Shown here piece after piece: positions 42,433 through 51,699 of a DNA stretch of 64,000 nt. Under the pieces are notes generated by a model. That model searched no databases. It was not told where the DNA came from and saw nothing but the letters and a program-made list of their open reading frames with translations. Position numbers and translations under genes: made by a program. Location: the NCBI GenBank assembly GCA_016705005.1, contig JADIZB010000017.1, positions 62,001 to 126,000 on the forward strand. Reading direction: 5' to 3'. The DNA is from Bacteroidales bacterium. GTDB lineage: Bacteria > Bacteroidota > Bacteroidia > Bacteroidales > Lentimicrobiaceae. Within the stretch, counting starts at the first letter, position 1. Every line of letters starts with the position of its first letter.

Positions 42433-43818
42433 TCAGTTATTCAATTCCTCTTCAGGAATATACCAGATGTTTTTTTGCAAATCAACGCATCCGTGCATTT
42501 GGTCCTGAACCACCCTGTCAATGATAAAGACTCCTGTTCTGGCCATGTTTTCAAAATTATCAATACCGTTATCCGGGAAATTAGTCCTTGTTCTGTGAAT
42601 ATTAAACCGATCAGAGAATTTCCTGCCGAAAGCAATTTCAACACCATCCCGTCCAATCATAAAGCCCAGCAATCCGCCCCATGTTGCCGTTGGGTTGTCT
42701 GAATCCCATCCGGCGAGTGTTCCGATTTTTATGGTTTCAACAATGTTTCCTTCCCCATAAAACAAACTGATGAGACTGGCTGCAAAATTGATTCCGGCAG
42801 CTGCACATCCATTGCAATAAAGATTTCTGGATGTAATATCATAACCATCGGCCTGATTCACCTGGTACCTGTTATACACTTCATCTCTAGTTGTTTCCCA
42901 GGGTGTCTGATTCCTGTATTGTCCCCTGATGAAATCAAACATGGCAGCTGGAGTGGAAGTGTCAGGAAGGCTTTGCCTGGCTTTGTCAGCAATGCTCAAA
43001 ATCCGGTCTTTCATCCGCTTGTTTTCACCGTTTCCGGAAGCCAGTGAATGCATGATCACATAAAATCGGGCGATCAGTTCAGCATCATTCCGGGCAGTTG
43101 TCCGGATGGGAAGTTCAGCCAAACGTAAAGCAATATCCGGCCTGGATGGCGCAAAAAGTCCAAAAATTTCTGTTGTAAGCTGGGCATCGATCATATTATA
43201 ATCCGGATTTTTTTCAGGATTACTGGTTTCAGGTGGTAAAACCCCCGCTTTCATCAGATCAAAGGCTGCCTGGTTCGAAACCCATAAATAATTTTCCTCC
43301 TCCGACCGGATGTGTCTGAGCCAGCCATCCCTGATCTGAACGGGAGAAAGTATTGAGGTTTTGTTTGTATAAAGCAGCTGCTGGTACATATATTCGATGT
43401 CAGTGTCATCATCAGATCCCCAAACCTCTCCTTCATTCCTGAAAACAAAGTCAATCACAGGTGATAGTTCACTCGGCTTGTCCTTGCTCCAGATGTTGGG
43501 TTGATCAGGTTTGCCCCAATCTTTTCTGGTATAAAAAGCACCGGTCTTTGTCTCCCCGATATTGCCGGTTTTATCCATTTCCGTTACCAAACCTGTCCAG
43601 TTGCCGATGCATTCACCCAGCCAGAACCCCTGAAGTTTATTCATGTATTCAGCCCGTGAAATAACACTACCCTTATTACTCCTGATACAATCCCGGTATA
43701 CCAGTCCTGTATCGTACAGTTGATCAGGCTTCTGCAGGTTTCCAGATGCCGGAATCCGGGTTGGGCTGCACGAAAGCAGAACGGATACGATAAAGACATA
43801 AAAAGGGTATCTGATCAT
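42433..43818 (-). CDS. ADP-ribosylglycohydrolase-family lipoprotein
   Basis: 461 residues. A lipoprotein signal (VFIVSVLLSC, Cys17) has no acidic export motif. It belongs to the ADP-ribosylglycohydrolase fold. YMNKLQGFWLGECIGNWTG resembles the family's N-terminal helix. SDDDTDIEYMYQQLL (135-149) supplies a first metal-binding Asp cluster. GWDSDNPTATWGGLLGFMIG near the C-terminus corresponds to the GGDTDT-like second cluster. Typical members are cytoplasmic and remove ADP-ribose from proteins. An exported version inside a beta-glucan PUL suggests another substrate, perhaps a sugar derivative; this is inference. Confidence 0.8.
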   Translation of the reverse strand: MIRYPFYVFIVSVLLSCSPTRIPASGNLQKPDQLYDTGLVYRDCIRSNKGSVISRAEYMNKLQGFWLGECIGNWTGLVTEMDKTGNIGETKTGAFYTRKDWGKPDQPNIWSKDKPSELSPVIDFVFRNEGEVWGSDDDTDIEYMYQQLLYTNKTSILSPVQIRDGWLRHIRSEEENYLWVSNQAAFDLMKAGVLPPETSNPEKNPDYNMIDAQLTTEIFGLFAPSRPDIALRLAELPIRTTARNDAELIARFYVIMHSLASGNGENKRMKDRILSIADKARQSLPDTSTPAAMFDFIRGQYRNQTPWETTRDEVYNRYQVNQADGYDITSRNLYCNGCAAAGINFAASLISLFYGEGNIVETIKIGTLAGWDSDNPTATWGGLLGFMIGRDGVEIAFGRKFSDRFNIHRTRTNFPDNGIDNFENMARTGVFIIDRVVQDQMHGCVDLQKNIWYIPEEELNN

Positions 43819-43881
43819 TACCGGATGTCTGATTTTGAATGCGATTGAATATTCCCGAATGACAGTGGAACTTCTGGATTT

Positions 43882-44009
43882 TTACCGGATTGTCAATTCC
43901 GGTAATTTACCAGTCAGACCTGATAATGAAATCTGCGGATAGCATGATTTGAATTCTAACGTATGGTGGTAGCCGGAATTCTGCTTCTTCTCACACGCTA
44001 TCCGCAGAT
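43882..44009 (-). repeat. Two stacked inverted repeats between SusD and the ARH-like gene
   Basis: A perfect 13-bp inverted repeat (atctgcggatagc at 43931-43943, gctatccgcagat at 43997-44009) is followed by a perfect 8-bp hairpin with an 8-base loop (43882-43905, TTACCGGA/TCCGGTAA). Both lie just downstream of the SusD stop at 44017. Neither has a T-tract on the minus strand. They could set the 3' end of a stable susCD mRNA. Confidence 0.65.
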
Positions 44010-44016
44010 ATGGGAA

Positions 44017-45573
44017 TCAATAACCCTGATTCTGGTTAAACTTGCCCCCTGAAAGGTCCATTTCTGTCTGTGGAATCGGCAGAAAACCTTTGGTAGCAGA
44101 ATTGAAGGTCACATCAAAAAGCTGCTGGTCACCAACATAATTGGGCCCTCGGATTCCTGAATAACTTAGCGTTGTATTGGCAAATGTAAGGCCCTTGCGC
44201 AGGACATCAAAATACCTGATACCTTCGAGTGAAAGTTCAAGCCTTCTCTCCTTGTAGATATTCTCAGGAGTGGCCGGAATACTGCCAAGCCCGACACGGG
44301 CACGCACTCTGTCGAGGTACTGCTGCGCATTGGGTGAACCGAGTTCGGCAGCCATCAGAAGTACATCCGAAAAGCGGATCACCCTGTGGTTACAGGTACG
44401 GTTGAGTTCAAACTGACCACTGTTTCCCCAGTGTTCTGCATCGGAACTATATTTCTTTGAGTAATAACCGGTGTGCTGATAACCCTTGTCGAGTGATCCA
44501 TCCAGCTCTTCCTGGCGAAGAACAGTAAACTCATATCTGGGGTCATTTTTAATATCATCAACCAATTTCTGGCTCACTGTTCCAAAGCTCCAGCCGCGGT
44601 CCCAGTTGTCTGATCCGGTAACCCTCGGGCCCTGCATCTGGGCTGAAAGATTGCCTTCACCCCCTCTTACATAACCCCAATCCCACCAGGGGGGTGTATC
44701 ACCATAGGATATTTCGAAAACGGATTCTTTACCATTCTCTCCGGCCAGTTTGAAATTCTGGGAATAGTCCTCAAGCAGGTCGTGACCGCTGTTTGAGATC
44801 AGTTCATCGAGGTAATTCACAACAACTCCGCTGTTTACAACAGTGGTGCCAGCCTGTAAATCCCTGCCGTAAACTCCGTTGTAAAAGAGATAAACCCTGG
44901 CAAGCAAAGCCTGGGCGGCCCACTTTGTGATCCGTCCGGCTTCAGCAGCGGGCACCGTCTCAGGAAGATCGGTCATGGCTTCGCTAAGGTCAAGTGCAAT
45001 CTGGTTGTATACCTGTTCTGGTGTGGCCTGTGGTTGATTGTATTCAGAAGGTCCACTTAGGGTATGGGTCAATAGGGGAATGTTCTCAAAATAAGCTACC
45101 TGTTCAAAGTAAAAATAGGCCCTTAGGAACTTGCTTTCAGCAATCAGCCTCTTTTTGAATGCCTCAGAAGCATCCACCCCGTCAATTTTCTCAAGCAGAA
45201 CATTTGCACGATAGATACCGGTGTAGTTCTTAAGCCAGATGGCCTGAGCAATTTTACTGGTGGTAGGAATGTTGAAGTTGTTAAATTCGTTCTCATCCTG
45301 TCCGTCGTTTGCATCAGAACCGCCGGCATAGGAATCATCCGATAAAATATCGGAAATCACGATAAAGGGTGCCCATGATACTCCAGGGGTATCCTGATAT
45401 CCAAGGACATCATAAACCGCGACAAGAGCCTGCATAGCCTGTTCCTCCGTCTTGTAGAAAGTACTGGTAACTTCCTTATCCAGAGGCTGCAGATCAATAA
45501 AATCCTCACTACAGGAACCAAGCATTGTTGCAAATATTGTAAATGCAACAGCCTTATTTAATATGTTTTTCAT
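44017..45573 (-). CDS. SusD/RagB family glycan-binding lipoprotein
   Basis: Surface lipoprotein that binds oligosaccharides and lids the SusC porin. 518 residues with lipobox Cys21 (FATMLGSC) followed by SEDF, an acidic stretch compatible with surface display. It has TPR-like helices (FYKTEEQAMQALVAVYDVLG, LIAESKFLRAYFYFEQVAYF) and the conserved C-terminal YKERRLELSLEGIRYFDVLRKG. It is 15 bases downstream of the SusC gene, the defining susC-susD pair. Substrate, from the neighbours, is likely a beta-glucan. Confidence 0.96.
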   Translation of the reverse strand: MKNILNKAVAFTIFATMLGSCSEDFIDLQPLDKEVTSTFYKTEEQAMQALVAVYDVLGYQDTPGVSWAPFIVISDILSDDSYAGGSDANDGQDENEFNNFNIPTTSKIAQAIWLKNYTGIYRANVLLEKIDGVDASEAFKKRLIAESKFLRAYFYFEQVAYFENIPLLTHTLSGPSEYNQPQATPEQVYNQIALDLSEAMTDLPETVPAAEAGRITKWAAQALLARVYLFYNGVYGRDLQAGTTVVNSGVVVNYLDELISNSGHDLLEDYSQNFKLAGENGKESVFEISYGDTPPWWDWGYVRGGEGNLSAQMQGPRVTGSDNWDRGWSFGTVSQKLVDDIKNDPRYEFTVLRQEELDGSLDKGYQHTGYYSKKYSSDAEHWGNSGQFELNRTCNHRVIRFSDVLLMAAELGSPNAQQYLDRVRARVGLGSIPATPENIYKERRLELSLEGIRYFDVLRKGLTFANTTLSYSGIRGPNYVGDQQLFDVTFNSATKGFLPIPQTEMDLSGGKFNQNQGY

Positions 45574-45588
45574 TTTCTCTGATTTAAA

Positions 45589-48500
45589 TTAGAAAGTAAT
45601 GGTAGTTCCGATTCTCCAGGTTCTTGCCTGTGGATAAATGCCTCTGTCAATACCGATATCCAGCGAACTTCTGGCCCCGATTTCAGGATCAGCTCCGGTA
45701 TAGTTGGTCAGGGTAAGCAGGTTCTCACCGGATATATATACTCTCCAGACTGATACTCCTGCTTTCTTAATAATTCTGGCAGGCAATGAATAGCCTAACT
45801 GGGCATTCTTCAGACGCAGGTAGGATCCGTCTTCAACATAAAGGTCTGAAAAACGGTAATTGTTATTGGCGTCAATCCATGTGTACCGGGGCTCTTCGTC
45901 TGAAGTGCCTTCTCCTGTCCAGCGGTCAAGGATGGCAGTAGTGCGATTGGTATAACGAAGATCCGGGCGCTGACTGCCATTGATGATGTCGTTGCCCAAT
46001 GTTCCAATAAAGAGTAATGAAAGGTCGAAGTTTTTGTATTCACCACTGGCATTAAAACCTATGGTCCAGTCAGGTATAGGATTTCCTATAATGGTTCTGT
46101 CATCCGGATCAAGTTTCCCATCATTGTTGACATCGACAAAGCGAACATCACCGGGTACAGCATTTGGCTGAAGGGGATTGCCGGTTGATCCGATATGCTG
46201 ATATACTTCGTTTGAATTCTGGAAAATACCATCCGTTTTATATCCATAGAATGAAGCAATAGGATAACTCTCCTGGGTTCTGTTTACGCTGCCCATAATG
46301 CCCAATGATGCTGCGTCAGGAAGATATTTGGTTGGATTGGCTACTACAAGCATTTCATTAACATTATAAGTCAAATTCAGACCAACCGAGTAATTCAGAT
46401 TTTTGACCAGGTGTTTCCACTTCAGATCAATTTCAATTCCTCTGTTTTCAACGCTGCCAACATTGCTGATAGGAGGGTCGTTTCCAACGTGGCCGGGTAT
46501 ACTAACCCGCTCAAGCAGATCTTCAGTTGTTTTTACATAATAATCCAGTGTTGTCTGCAGCCTGTTGTTGAAAGCGAAAATATCAAGTGCAAAGTTTAGT
46601 TGAATTGATTCTTCCCACTTAATATCATTATTTTCAATGAATTGAGGTGATGCGCCAATGTACCTTCCGCTTCCGAAAATATATCCCCTGCTTTTATCAA
46701 GTGAAGAAACATATTGATATAATCCAATCTTTTCATTACCATTTTTGCCCCAGCTACCACGTATTTTGATCAAATCGATGTGTTTGGTTTTAGGGAAAAA
46801 GGATTCATCAGACAATACCCATCCCAGGCCGACTGAAGGGAAATATCCATAACGGTTATTTGCTCCAAAATTTGAGGAGCCATCTTTCCTGAGAATAGCA
46901 GTAAGCGAATATTTGTTCCTGAAGTCGTAAGTTAAACGCCCGAAAACCGATGACACAGCATGGTGCGTTGCCCCTCCATTGGCAACCCAAACGGTGTCTG
47001 TTGCCATACTCAGGTAAACATTGTCGGGATCATATAACGGTACATTTGCATTAAATCCGTAAATATTCTCATAGATGTCTTTAATGGCAGATGTACCTGC
47101 AAGAACCGTGAAATTATGGTTTCCGACAGATCCGGAATATGAAATGGTATTGTCCCACTGCCATCCAAAATACCTGTCAATACTTTTACTGACGGAAGTT
47201 TTATCGGTATTGTTCTGTGCACCATTCAAATAATAAAGCGGACGATAAGAATCGTTCAGAACATAGGCAAGATCAATACCTAAGTTGGTGTTAACTTTCA
47301 GCCCTTTCAATATTTCGGCTTCACCAAAAATACTTCCAACCAGTTTGTCAACCCGGGTTTCTCCGGTTTGTATCTCAAGCAATGCCATGGGATTTACGAC
47401 TTCTGCGCCTACATAGTCTGAGATGCCATATATCCTGCCCGAGTTATCTTTGACAACCGGTTCATTTGAGTAGGGGGGAGTGGCAAGAATATCAGCATTG
47501 TCTTCATAGAGTGGTGTCAGTGGATCCATATTTAGTGCGCTGCTGTATACACCATTAAAGGATTCATTACTTCCTATTCCTCGTTTTTTAATATGAGAAT
47601 ATGAAAGAGTATTTCCAAATCGAAAAACCTTATTAACCTGACTATTGGTATTTAACCTGGCTGTTATCCTTTCAAACTGCGATTTATCGCCCCCAATAAT
47701 ACCCTGCTGAGAGAAGTATGAGAGTGATGAAGAATAAGAGGTTTTATCAGTACCACCAGTCATTGAAAGCTCATGATTGGTGATTGGGGTATTTTTTTTG
47801 AAAATCAGATCCTGCCAGTTTGTATTGTGAGCTGGAATTTCATTAAGATCAAACGGCTCTGTCAAACCGGCATTCCGGGCTCCTTCATTCATTATCATAC
47901 GATATTGATCAGCATCAAGCATATCAAGGGTATGCGCTACATTCTGAATGCCAGTATACCCTGAATAAGTTATATTCATTTTGCCGGCTTTCCCGCTTTT
48001 AGTCGTAATGAGAATAACACCATTGGCAGCCCTTGCACCATAAATGGCGGCTGAAGCGGCATCCTTTAATACATCGATGGATTCAATGTCACCTGGGTTC
48101 AAATAATCTATCCCTCCGACTGAAAGCCCATCAACAACGTAAAGTGGATCAGCATTACCGGTTGTCCCTGTCCCACGAATCCTGATGGTCGGTGCTTCGC
48201 CCGGTTGACCTGACTGATTGGTGACCATTACCCCTGAAGTGCGTCCCTGAAGCGCCTGTTCTATCCTGAGAACCGGTGTGGATTTGATGTCATCACCATT
48301 AACACTGGAAATAGCACCGGTCACTACCTTTTTCTTCTGGGTACCATATCCGATAACTACAAGTTCACTGAGACTGGTGGCCTCCGGTATCATGATAACA
48401 TTGATTACCGACATTTTATTGACCAGAATTTTCTGGGTTTTAAAACCAATAAAGGAGACTACCAGGGTTGCATCGGGTTTGGAAACAGTAATACTGTATT

Positions 48501-48684
48501 TTCCGTCAATATCGGTCGTGGTACCGTTTTGGGTACCCGATTCCACAATGGTTACACCGGGAATGCCGGATTCGGTATCCCCTTCTGTAATTTTTCCGGC
48601 AACCTTATGTGACTGGGCAAACAGAAAGTTTGCATTCAACATAACTACCAGAATAATACATATTCTGCGTAATTTATTTTTCAT
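45589..48684 (-). CDS. SusC/RagA family TonB-dependent outer-membrane transporter
   Basis: Imports oligosaccharides across the outer membrane with SusD and TonB energy. 1031 residues. A signal peptide (LNANFLFAQ) precedes a carboxypeptidase-regulatory-like domain at about 27-85 (GVTIVESGTQNGTTTDIDGK), a TonB-box/plug region (SELVVIGYGTQKKKVVTGAI; IRGTGTTGNADPLYVVDG), and a 22-strand barrel ending RTWRIGTTITF. It lacks the N-terminal extension that serves anti-sigma signalling, consistent with the absence of a sigma/anti-sigma pair in this PUL. Confidence 0.97.
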   Translation of the reverse strand: MKNKLRRICIILVVMLNANFLFAQSHKVAGKITEGDTESGIPGVTIVESGTQNGTTTDIDGKYSITVSKPDATLVVSFIGFKTQKILVNKMSVINVIMIPEATSLSELVVIGYGTQKKKVVTGAISSVNGDDIKSTPVLRIEQALQGRTSGVMVTNQSGQPGEAPTIRIRGTGTTGNADPLYVVDGLSVGGIDYLNPGDIESIDVLKDAASAAIYGARAANGVILITTKSGKAGKMNITYSGYTGIQNVAHTLDMLDADQYRMIMNEGARNAGLTEPFDLNEIPAHNTNWQDLIFKKNTPITNHELSMTGGTDKTSYSSSLSYFSQQGIIGGDKSQFERITARLNTNSQVNKVFRFGNTLSYSHIKKRGIGSNESFNGVYSSALNMDPLTPLYEDNADILATPPYSNEPVVKDNSGRIYGISDYVGAEVVNPMALLEIQTGETRVDKLVGSIFGEAEILKGLKVNTNLGIDLAYVLNDSYRPLYYLNGAQNNTDKTSVSKSIDRYFGWQWDNTISYSGSVGNHNFTVLAGTSAIKDIYENIYGFNANVPLYDPDNVYLSMATDTVWVANGGATHHAVSSVFGRLTYDFRNKYSLTAILRKDGSSNFGANNRYGYFPSVGLGWVLSDESFFPKTKHIDLIKIRGSWGKNGNEKIGLYQYVSSLDKSRGYIFGSGRYIGASPQFIENNDIKWEESIQLNFALDIFAFNNRLQTTLDYYVKTTEDLLERVSIPGHVGNDPPISNVGSVENRGIEIDLKWKHLVKNLNYSVGLNLTYNVNEMLVVANPTKYLPDAASLGIMGSVNRTQESYPIASFYGYKTDGIFQNSNEVYQHIGSTGNPLQPNAVPGDVRFVDVNNDGKLDPDDRTIIGNPIPDWTIGFNASGEYKNFDLSLLFIGTLGNDIINGSQRPDLRYTNRTTAILDRWTGEGTSDEEPRYTWIDANNNYRFSDLYVEDGSYLRLKNAQLGYSLPARIIKKAGVSVWRVYISGENLLTLTNYTGADPEIGARSSLDIGIDRGIYPQARTWRIGTTITF

Positions 48685-48713
48685 AAGTTCAGTTTTTATA
48701 TTAAAAAATCTTG

Positions 48714-48733
48714 ACTTTCATTCCATTGAAAGT
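48714..48733 (-). terminator. Possible weak terminator or attenuator between the lipoprotein GH16 gene and SusC
   Basis: On the minus strand, ACTTTCA pairs with TGAAAGT (7 bp, loop of 6) and is followed by CAAGATTTTTTAATAT. The stem is AT-rich, so termination would be partial. A second 5-bp hairpin lies just before it. The gap to the SusC ATG is 29 bases. Confidence 0.4.
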
Positions 48734-48770
48734 GCCCTGAAGAAGGTGGTACTTCTGTTTGGGTTTTGTG

Positions 48771-49874
48771 TCATCCTGCCTGGAAAACCCTGATGTAATC
48801 AACTTTCAATTGCTGAGGAAATATGGTTGAAGCATCCGGATTTCCCGGCCATACACCGCCTACAGCTAAGTTAAAGATGAAGAAGGATGAGGCCTGGAAT
48901 TCAGTCATATGTGCTGGCGTGATATCTACTTCATTGTATTTCACATCATTAACATACCATTTTATTCTGGTAGCATCCCAAATGATGGTAAATACATGAT
49001 ATTCGTCAGCAAATATGCCTGTTGATAGCGAATACGACTGACCGTATTGAACATGTCCGTTATTATCCCAGTGTAAGGTTCCGTGTATGGTTTTTTCCCT
49101 GCCACTGCCGCCAATCATCTCCATGATGTCTGTTTCACCACATTGCGGCCATCCGACATTGGTGATATTATCTCCAAGCATCCACAATGCCGGCCAGATT
49201 CCCTGACCTTCAGGCAGCAATGCCCTGATATCAATTCTGCCGTATTTGAATGATTTCTTCCCCCTTGTAACCAGCCTCGATGAAGTGTAACTGCTGTTCT
49301 GGTAGTTTTCTTTTCGTGCTTCAATGGTCAGAACATCATCGGATACTATCGTATTTTCCTGCCTGTAGTATTGCAGTTCATTGTTTCCCCAGCCCCCGGC
49401 TCCGGTTTCATAGCTCCAGTACTGATTATTCAGGGCGTTTCCATCAAATTCATCATTCCAGACCAACTGATAACCCGCGTATTGCAGTGGTGTAACATAA
49501 CCCTCTCCAACCGTTACAGGATCATCATCGTCAATAACAACCTGCTTTTCAGAAGAAATATACCGGCCCGAAGATCCATAGGCCCTGAGCCTGATTGTAT
49601 AAGTCCCTGCCTGGGTAAACTCATAGTCAAAAGTACCTGTCGTATTGGTTGCAGCCGGCTGATCGTCTGATCCGATGTATAAACGGAATTCTGTAGCATT
49701 GTCAGCAGTGGCCTGAATATGGACTATTCCCACACCTGAAGCGGGTACAGTAACCTCCACGACCAGATTTGAAGGTTCAACCATATTATCCGGTTCATCT
49801 TCCTTGCATGAGGTAGAAAACATAACCAAAAACAGGATGGATAGAAAATATGAAGTGCTTAAGGGATTTTTCAT
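48771..49874 (-). CDS. Surface lipoprotein of glycoside hydrolase family 16
   Basis: Endo-beta-glucanase likely displayed on the cell surface. From MKNPLSTSYFLSILFLVMFS the product is 367 residues. The lipobox Cys (STSC, about 23) is followed by KEDEPDN, the K-(D/E)2 type of lipoprotein export signal in this phylum. A beta-sandwich PKD-like domain (about 35-125) leads to the GH16 domain (about 135-365) with QLVWNDEFDGN, WPALWMLGD and catalytic ETDIMEMIG. It differs from the second PUL GH16 in its anchor and added domain. The upstream in-frame ATG at 49925 falls inside a terminator hairpin and is rejected. Confidence 0.93.
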   Translation of the reverse strand: MKNPLSTSYFLSILFLVMFSTSCKEDEPDNMVEPSNLVVEVTVPASGVGIVHIQATADNATEFRLYIGSDDQPAATNTTGTFDYEFTQAGTYTIRLRAYGSSGRYISSEKQVVIDDDDPVTVGEGYVTPLQYAGYQLVWNDEFDGNALNNQYWSYETGAGGWGNNELQYYRQENTIVSDDVLTIEARKENYQNSSYTSSRLVTRGKKSFKYGRIDIRALLPEGQGIWPALWMLGDNITNVGWPQCGETDIMEMIGGSGREKTIHGTLHWDNNGHVQYGQSYSLSTGIFADEYHVFTIIWDATRIKWYVNDVKYNEVDITPAHMTEFQASSFFIFNLAVGGVWPGNPDASTIFPQQLKVDYIRVFQAG

Positions 49875-49887
49875 GGTCAGGATTATA

Positions 49888-49920
49888 AAAATCAGGGCCA
49901 GACAGGCTGGCCCTGATTTT
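49888..49920 (-). terminator. Strong intrinsic terminator inside the PUL
   Basis: aaaatcagggccag (49888-49901) and ctggccctgatttt (49907-49920) form a perfect 14-bp stem with a 5-base loop; on the minus strand it is followed by TTTTTATAATCC. It lies 10 bases past the stop of the PKD lipoprotein gene and only 13 bases before the ATG of the GH16 lipoprotein gene. Confidence 0.85.
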
Positions 49921-49930
49921 ATCAAATGGT

Positions 49931-51436
49931 TTAATTAAATCTGAAATTGCGGATATAGAAAGTACCCTCATCGGCATGGCCTCCACCACCAAGTGATATG
50001 GCAAAGAAGTCAAGATCAGTTCTTTCACCAGGGGTATATACTCCCATTCCAGGACCGCTGGTAGGTGCATTCAGGTTGAATGTGTAGGTAACCCAGGCAT
50101 CCATTACAGTAGCTGTTGCATCATATTGCAGATGGCCGGTCCACCATTGCTCAGTCTGACTTGCTTCACCGATTATAACAGCAATACCTTTTGTCAAAGT
50201 ACCTGAATAATTATTTGAACTGGGCATATAAACATCTACAGACACAGTTGTAAAATTATTAAACTGAATGTCGTTTTCCATTTGAAACTGAAGTTCCTGA
50301 TAAGTGCCTTTTCTGTCATATTTCCCGCAGTTAACACCAACTCCTGCCGGATCAGCTACGCCAATAGTAAAAGCCATCCCGCCATTGGCAGCAGTACCGT
50401 TACCAGGATATACACCAGCTGTATCAAGTACAACGAAACTTGTAGCTGTCTCAAATGTATTCCACATCTCGGCAGGTGTTAAATTGGGAAGATCTTCACC
50501 GTAAGGAGGTGTAATCTGAATAACTTCCGGTTCAAGTGCCGGGTTTGAGTAACTAACGTATGTAAAATCCCAATACAGTGCAGCATAAGTATATGACACT
50601 GTCATTAAATCATAACCGTCTTTTTCTTCAATCACGGCTTTGAAAGATTTAGAGGCTTCAGGAACAATTGATTCTGCAGCAGTACCCAACTGTGGAAGTC
50701 CAAGCCATGCACCAGTACCAGTAAGCGTGATTGTATTGGTGGCAGGGTCATATGTGAAAGCATGAGTTCCACTTAACCAGGCACTTACGTCAGCTCCGGC
50801 TGAATTGACCATATTTGAGGCAATAGCTTCAAAACATGATTCATTAACTGCTGTACCTGCAAATACGGCACCTTCTCCCCAGAAAGATCCATGATCATCA
50901 AATACATAGGAGCCGTCGCGTTTAAAAGTATATTCCTGAAAATAATAGCAAGGTCTTGCTCCGGTATTCGACAGTGACCACCATAACCGGGCACTGGCGG
51001 CATCCGGGCCAACACCCATGCAGGTGCCTTCCCTGAACAGCTTCCAGGTTTTGGATGTTTCTCCTGCCAGTAATGCCAGTGCAGAATTCGGATCCTTTAT
51101 TTCAATTGTCTGGTTGAATGTAGCCGATGCATTGGCTGAATTCTTCGCTGTTAGCACAACTGTATATGTACCGGCTGCTGTAAAGGCATGCACCGGATTT
51201 GCTTCAACCGAGGTCTGTCCGTCACCGAAATTCCATGAATAGGAAGTAGCATTTTGTGAGTAGTTGGTAAAGGTAACTTCAAGAAAGTTCGTGGTACTGA
51301 TCACGTACTGAAAACTTGCAATTGGATTTGCAGGGGGATCTTCTTCGTCGTCTTTACAGGAAACGAAAGTTATCAGAGAAATTACTCCGATCATTAGGAA
51401 AAATCTGGTACCCCATTTCGAAAAACTGTTTTTCAT
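49931..51436 (-). CDS. PKD-domain surface glycan-binding lipoprotein
   Basis: 501 residues. The lipobox Cys27 (LITFVSC) is followed by KDDEED, a strong surface-export signal. A PKD domain (about 37-115; SYSWNFGDGQTSVEANPVHA) is followed by a region with VFDDHGSFWGEGAVF, and a C-terminal beta-sandwich (about 310-501, SVDVYMPSSNNYSGT...YIRNFRFN) that looks like a carbohydrate-binding module. It probably takes the SusE/F-like role of holding the polysaccharide at the surface. Unusually it is the first gene of the PUL rather than following SusD. Confidence 0.82.
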   Translation of the reverse strand: MKNSFSKWGTRFFLMIGVISLITFVSCKDDEEDPPANPIASFQYVISTTNFLEVTFTNYSQNATSYSWNFGDGQTSVEANPVHAFTAAGTYTVVLTAKNSANASATFNQTIEIKDPNSALALLAGETSKTWKLFREGTCMGVGPDAASARLWWSLSNTGARPCYYFQEYTFKRDGSYVFDDHGSFWGEGAVFAGTAVNESCFEAIASNMVNSAGADVSAWLSGTHAFTYDPATNTITLTGTGAWLGLPQLGTAAESIVPEASKSFKAVIEEKDGYDLMTVSYTYAALYWDFTYVSYSNPALEPEVIQITPPYGEDLPNLTPAEMWNTFETATSFVVLDTAGVYPGNGTAANGGMAFTIGVADPAGVGVNCGKYDRKGTYQELQFQMENDIQFNNFTTVSVDVYMPSSNNYSGTLTKGIAVIIGEASQTEQWWTGHLQYDATATVMDAWVTYTFNLNAPTSGPGMGVYTPGERTDLDFFAISLGGGGHADEGTFYIRNFRFN

Positions 51437-51602
51437 GTGTTGGTGTGTGTTTGGTGAATGGTTTAATTGATACTTGGTATGTGAATGATATTTTTGTTTG
51501 TTTTCACTATTGTCCAGTTAACTTTAGAAGGCTACTATGAGATTCTTCACATCACTTTCCCGCATATGCGCGATTCAGATTGACAATTCATTAACGATAT
51601 TT

Positions 51603-51646
51603 ATAGGGGGCTTGGTGGCTGCTTTTTCCGCCACCAAGCCCCCTAT
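51603..51646. repeat. 17-bp perfect inverted repeat
   Basis: atagggggcttggtggc (51603-51619) and gccaccaagccccctat (51630-51646) with a 10-base loop (tgctttttcc). It lies about 170 bases upstream of the first PUL gene and 500 bases past the regulator gene. No T-tract flanks it on the minus strand; on the plus strand it is followed by ctttggg. Confidence 0.9.
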
Positions 51647-51670
51647 CTTTGGGAAACCTGTAAGTCAAAG

Positions 51671-51699
51671 TCATTCTGAGCGTTAGCGAAGAATTTCAT
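51671..51699. repeat. Dispersed repeat of the cattctgagcg-agcgaagaat type
   Basis: The string tcattctgagcgttagcgaa followed by gaatttc resembles a short intergenic repeat widespread in Bacteroidota and Chlorobi genomes. This recognition is from memory; only one copy is in the window. Confidence 0.45.
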
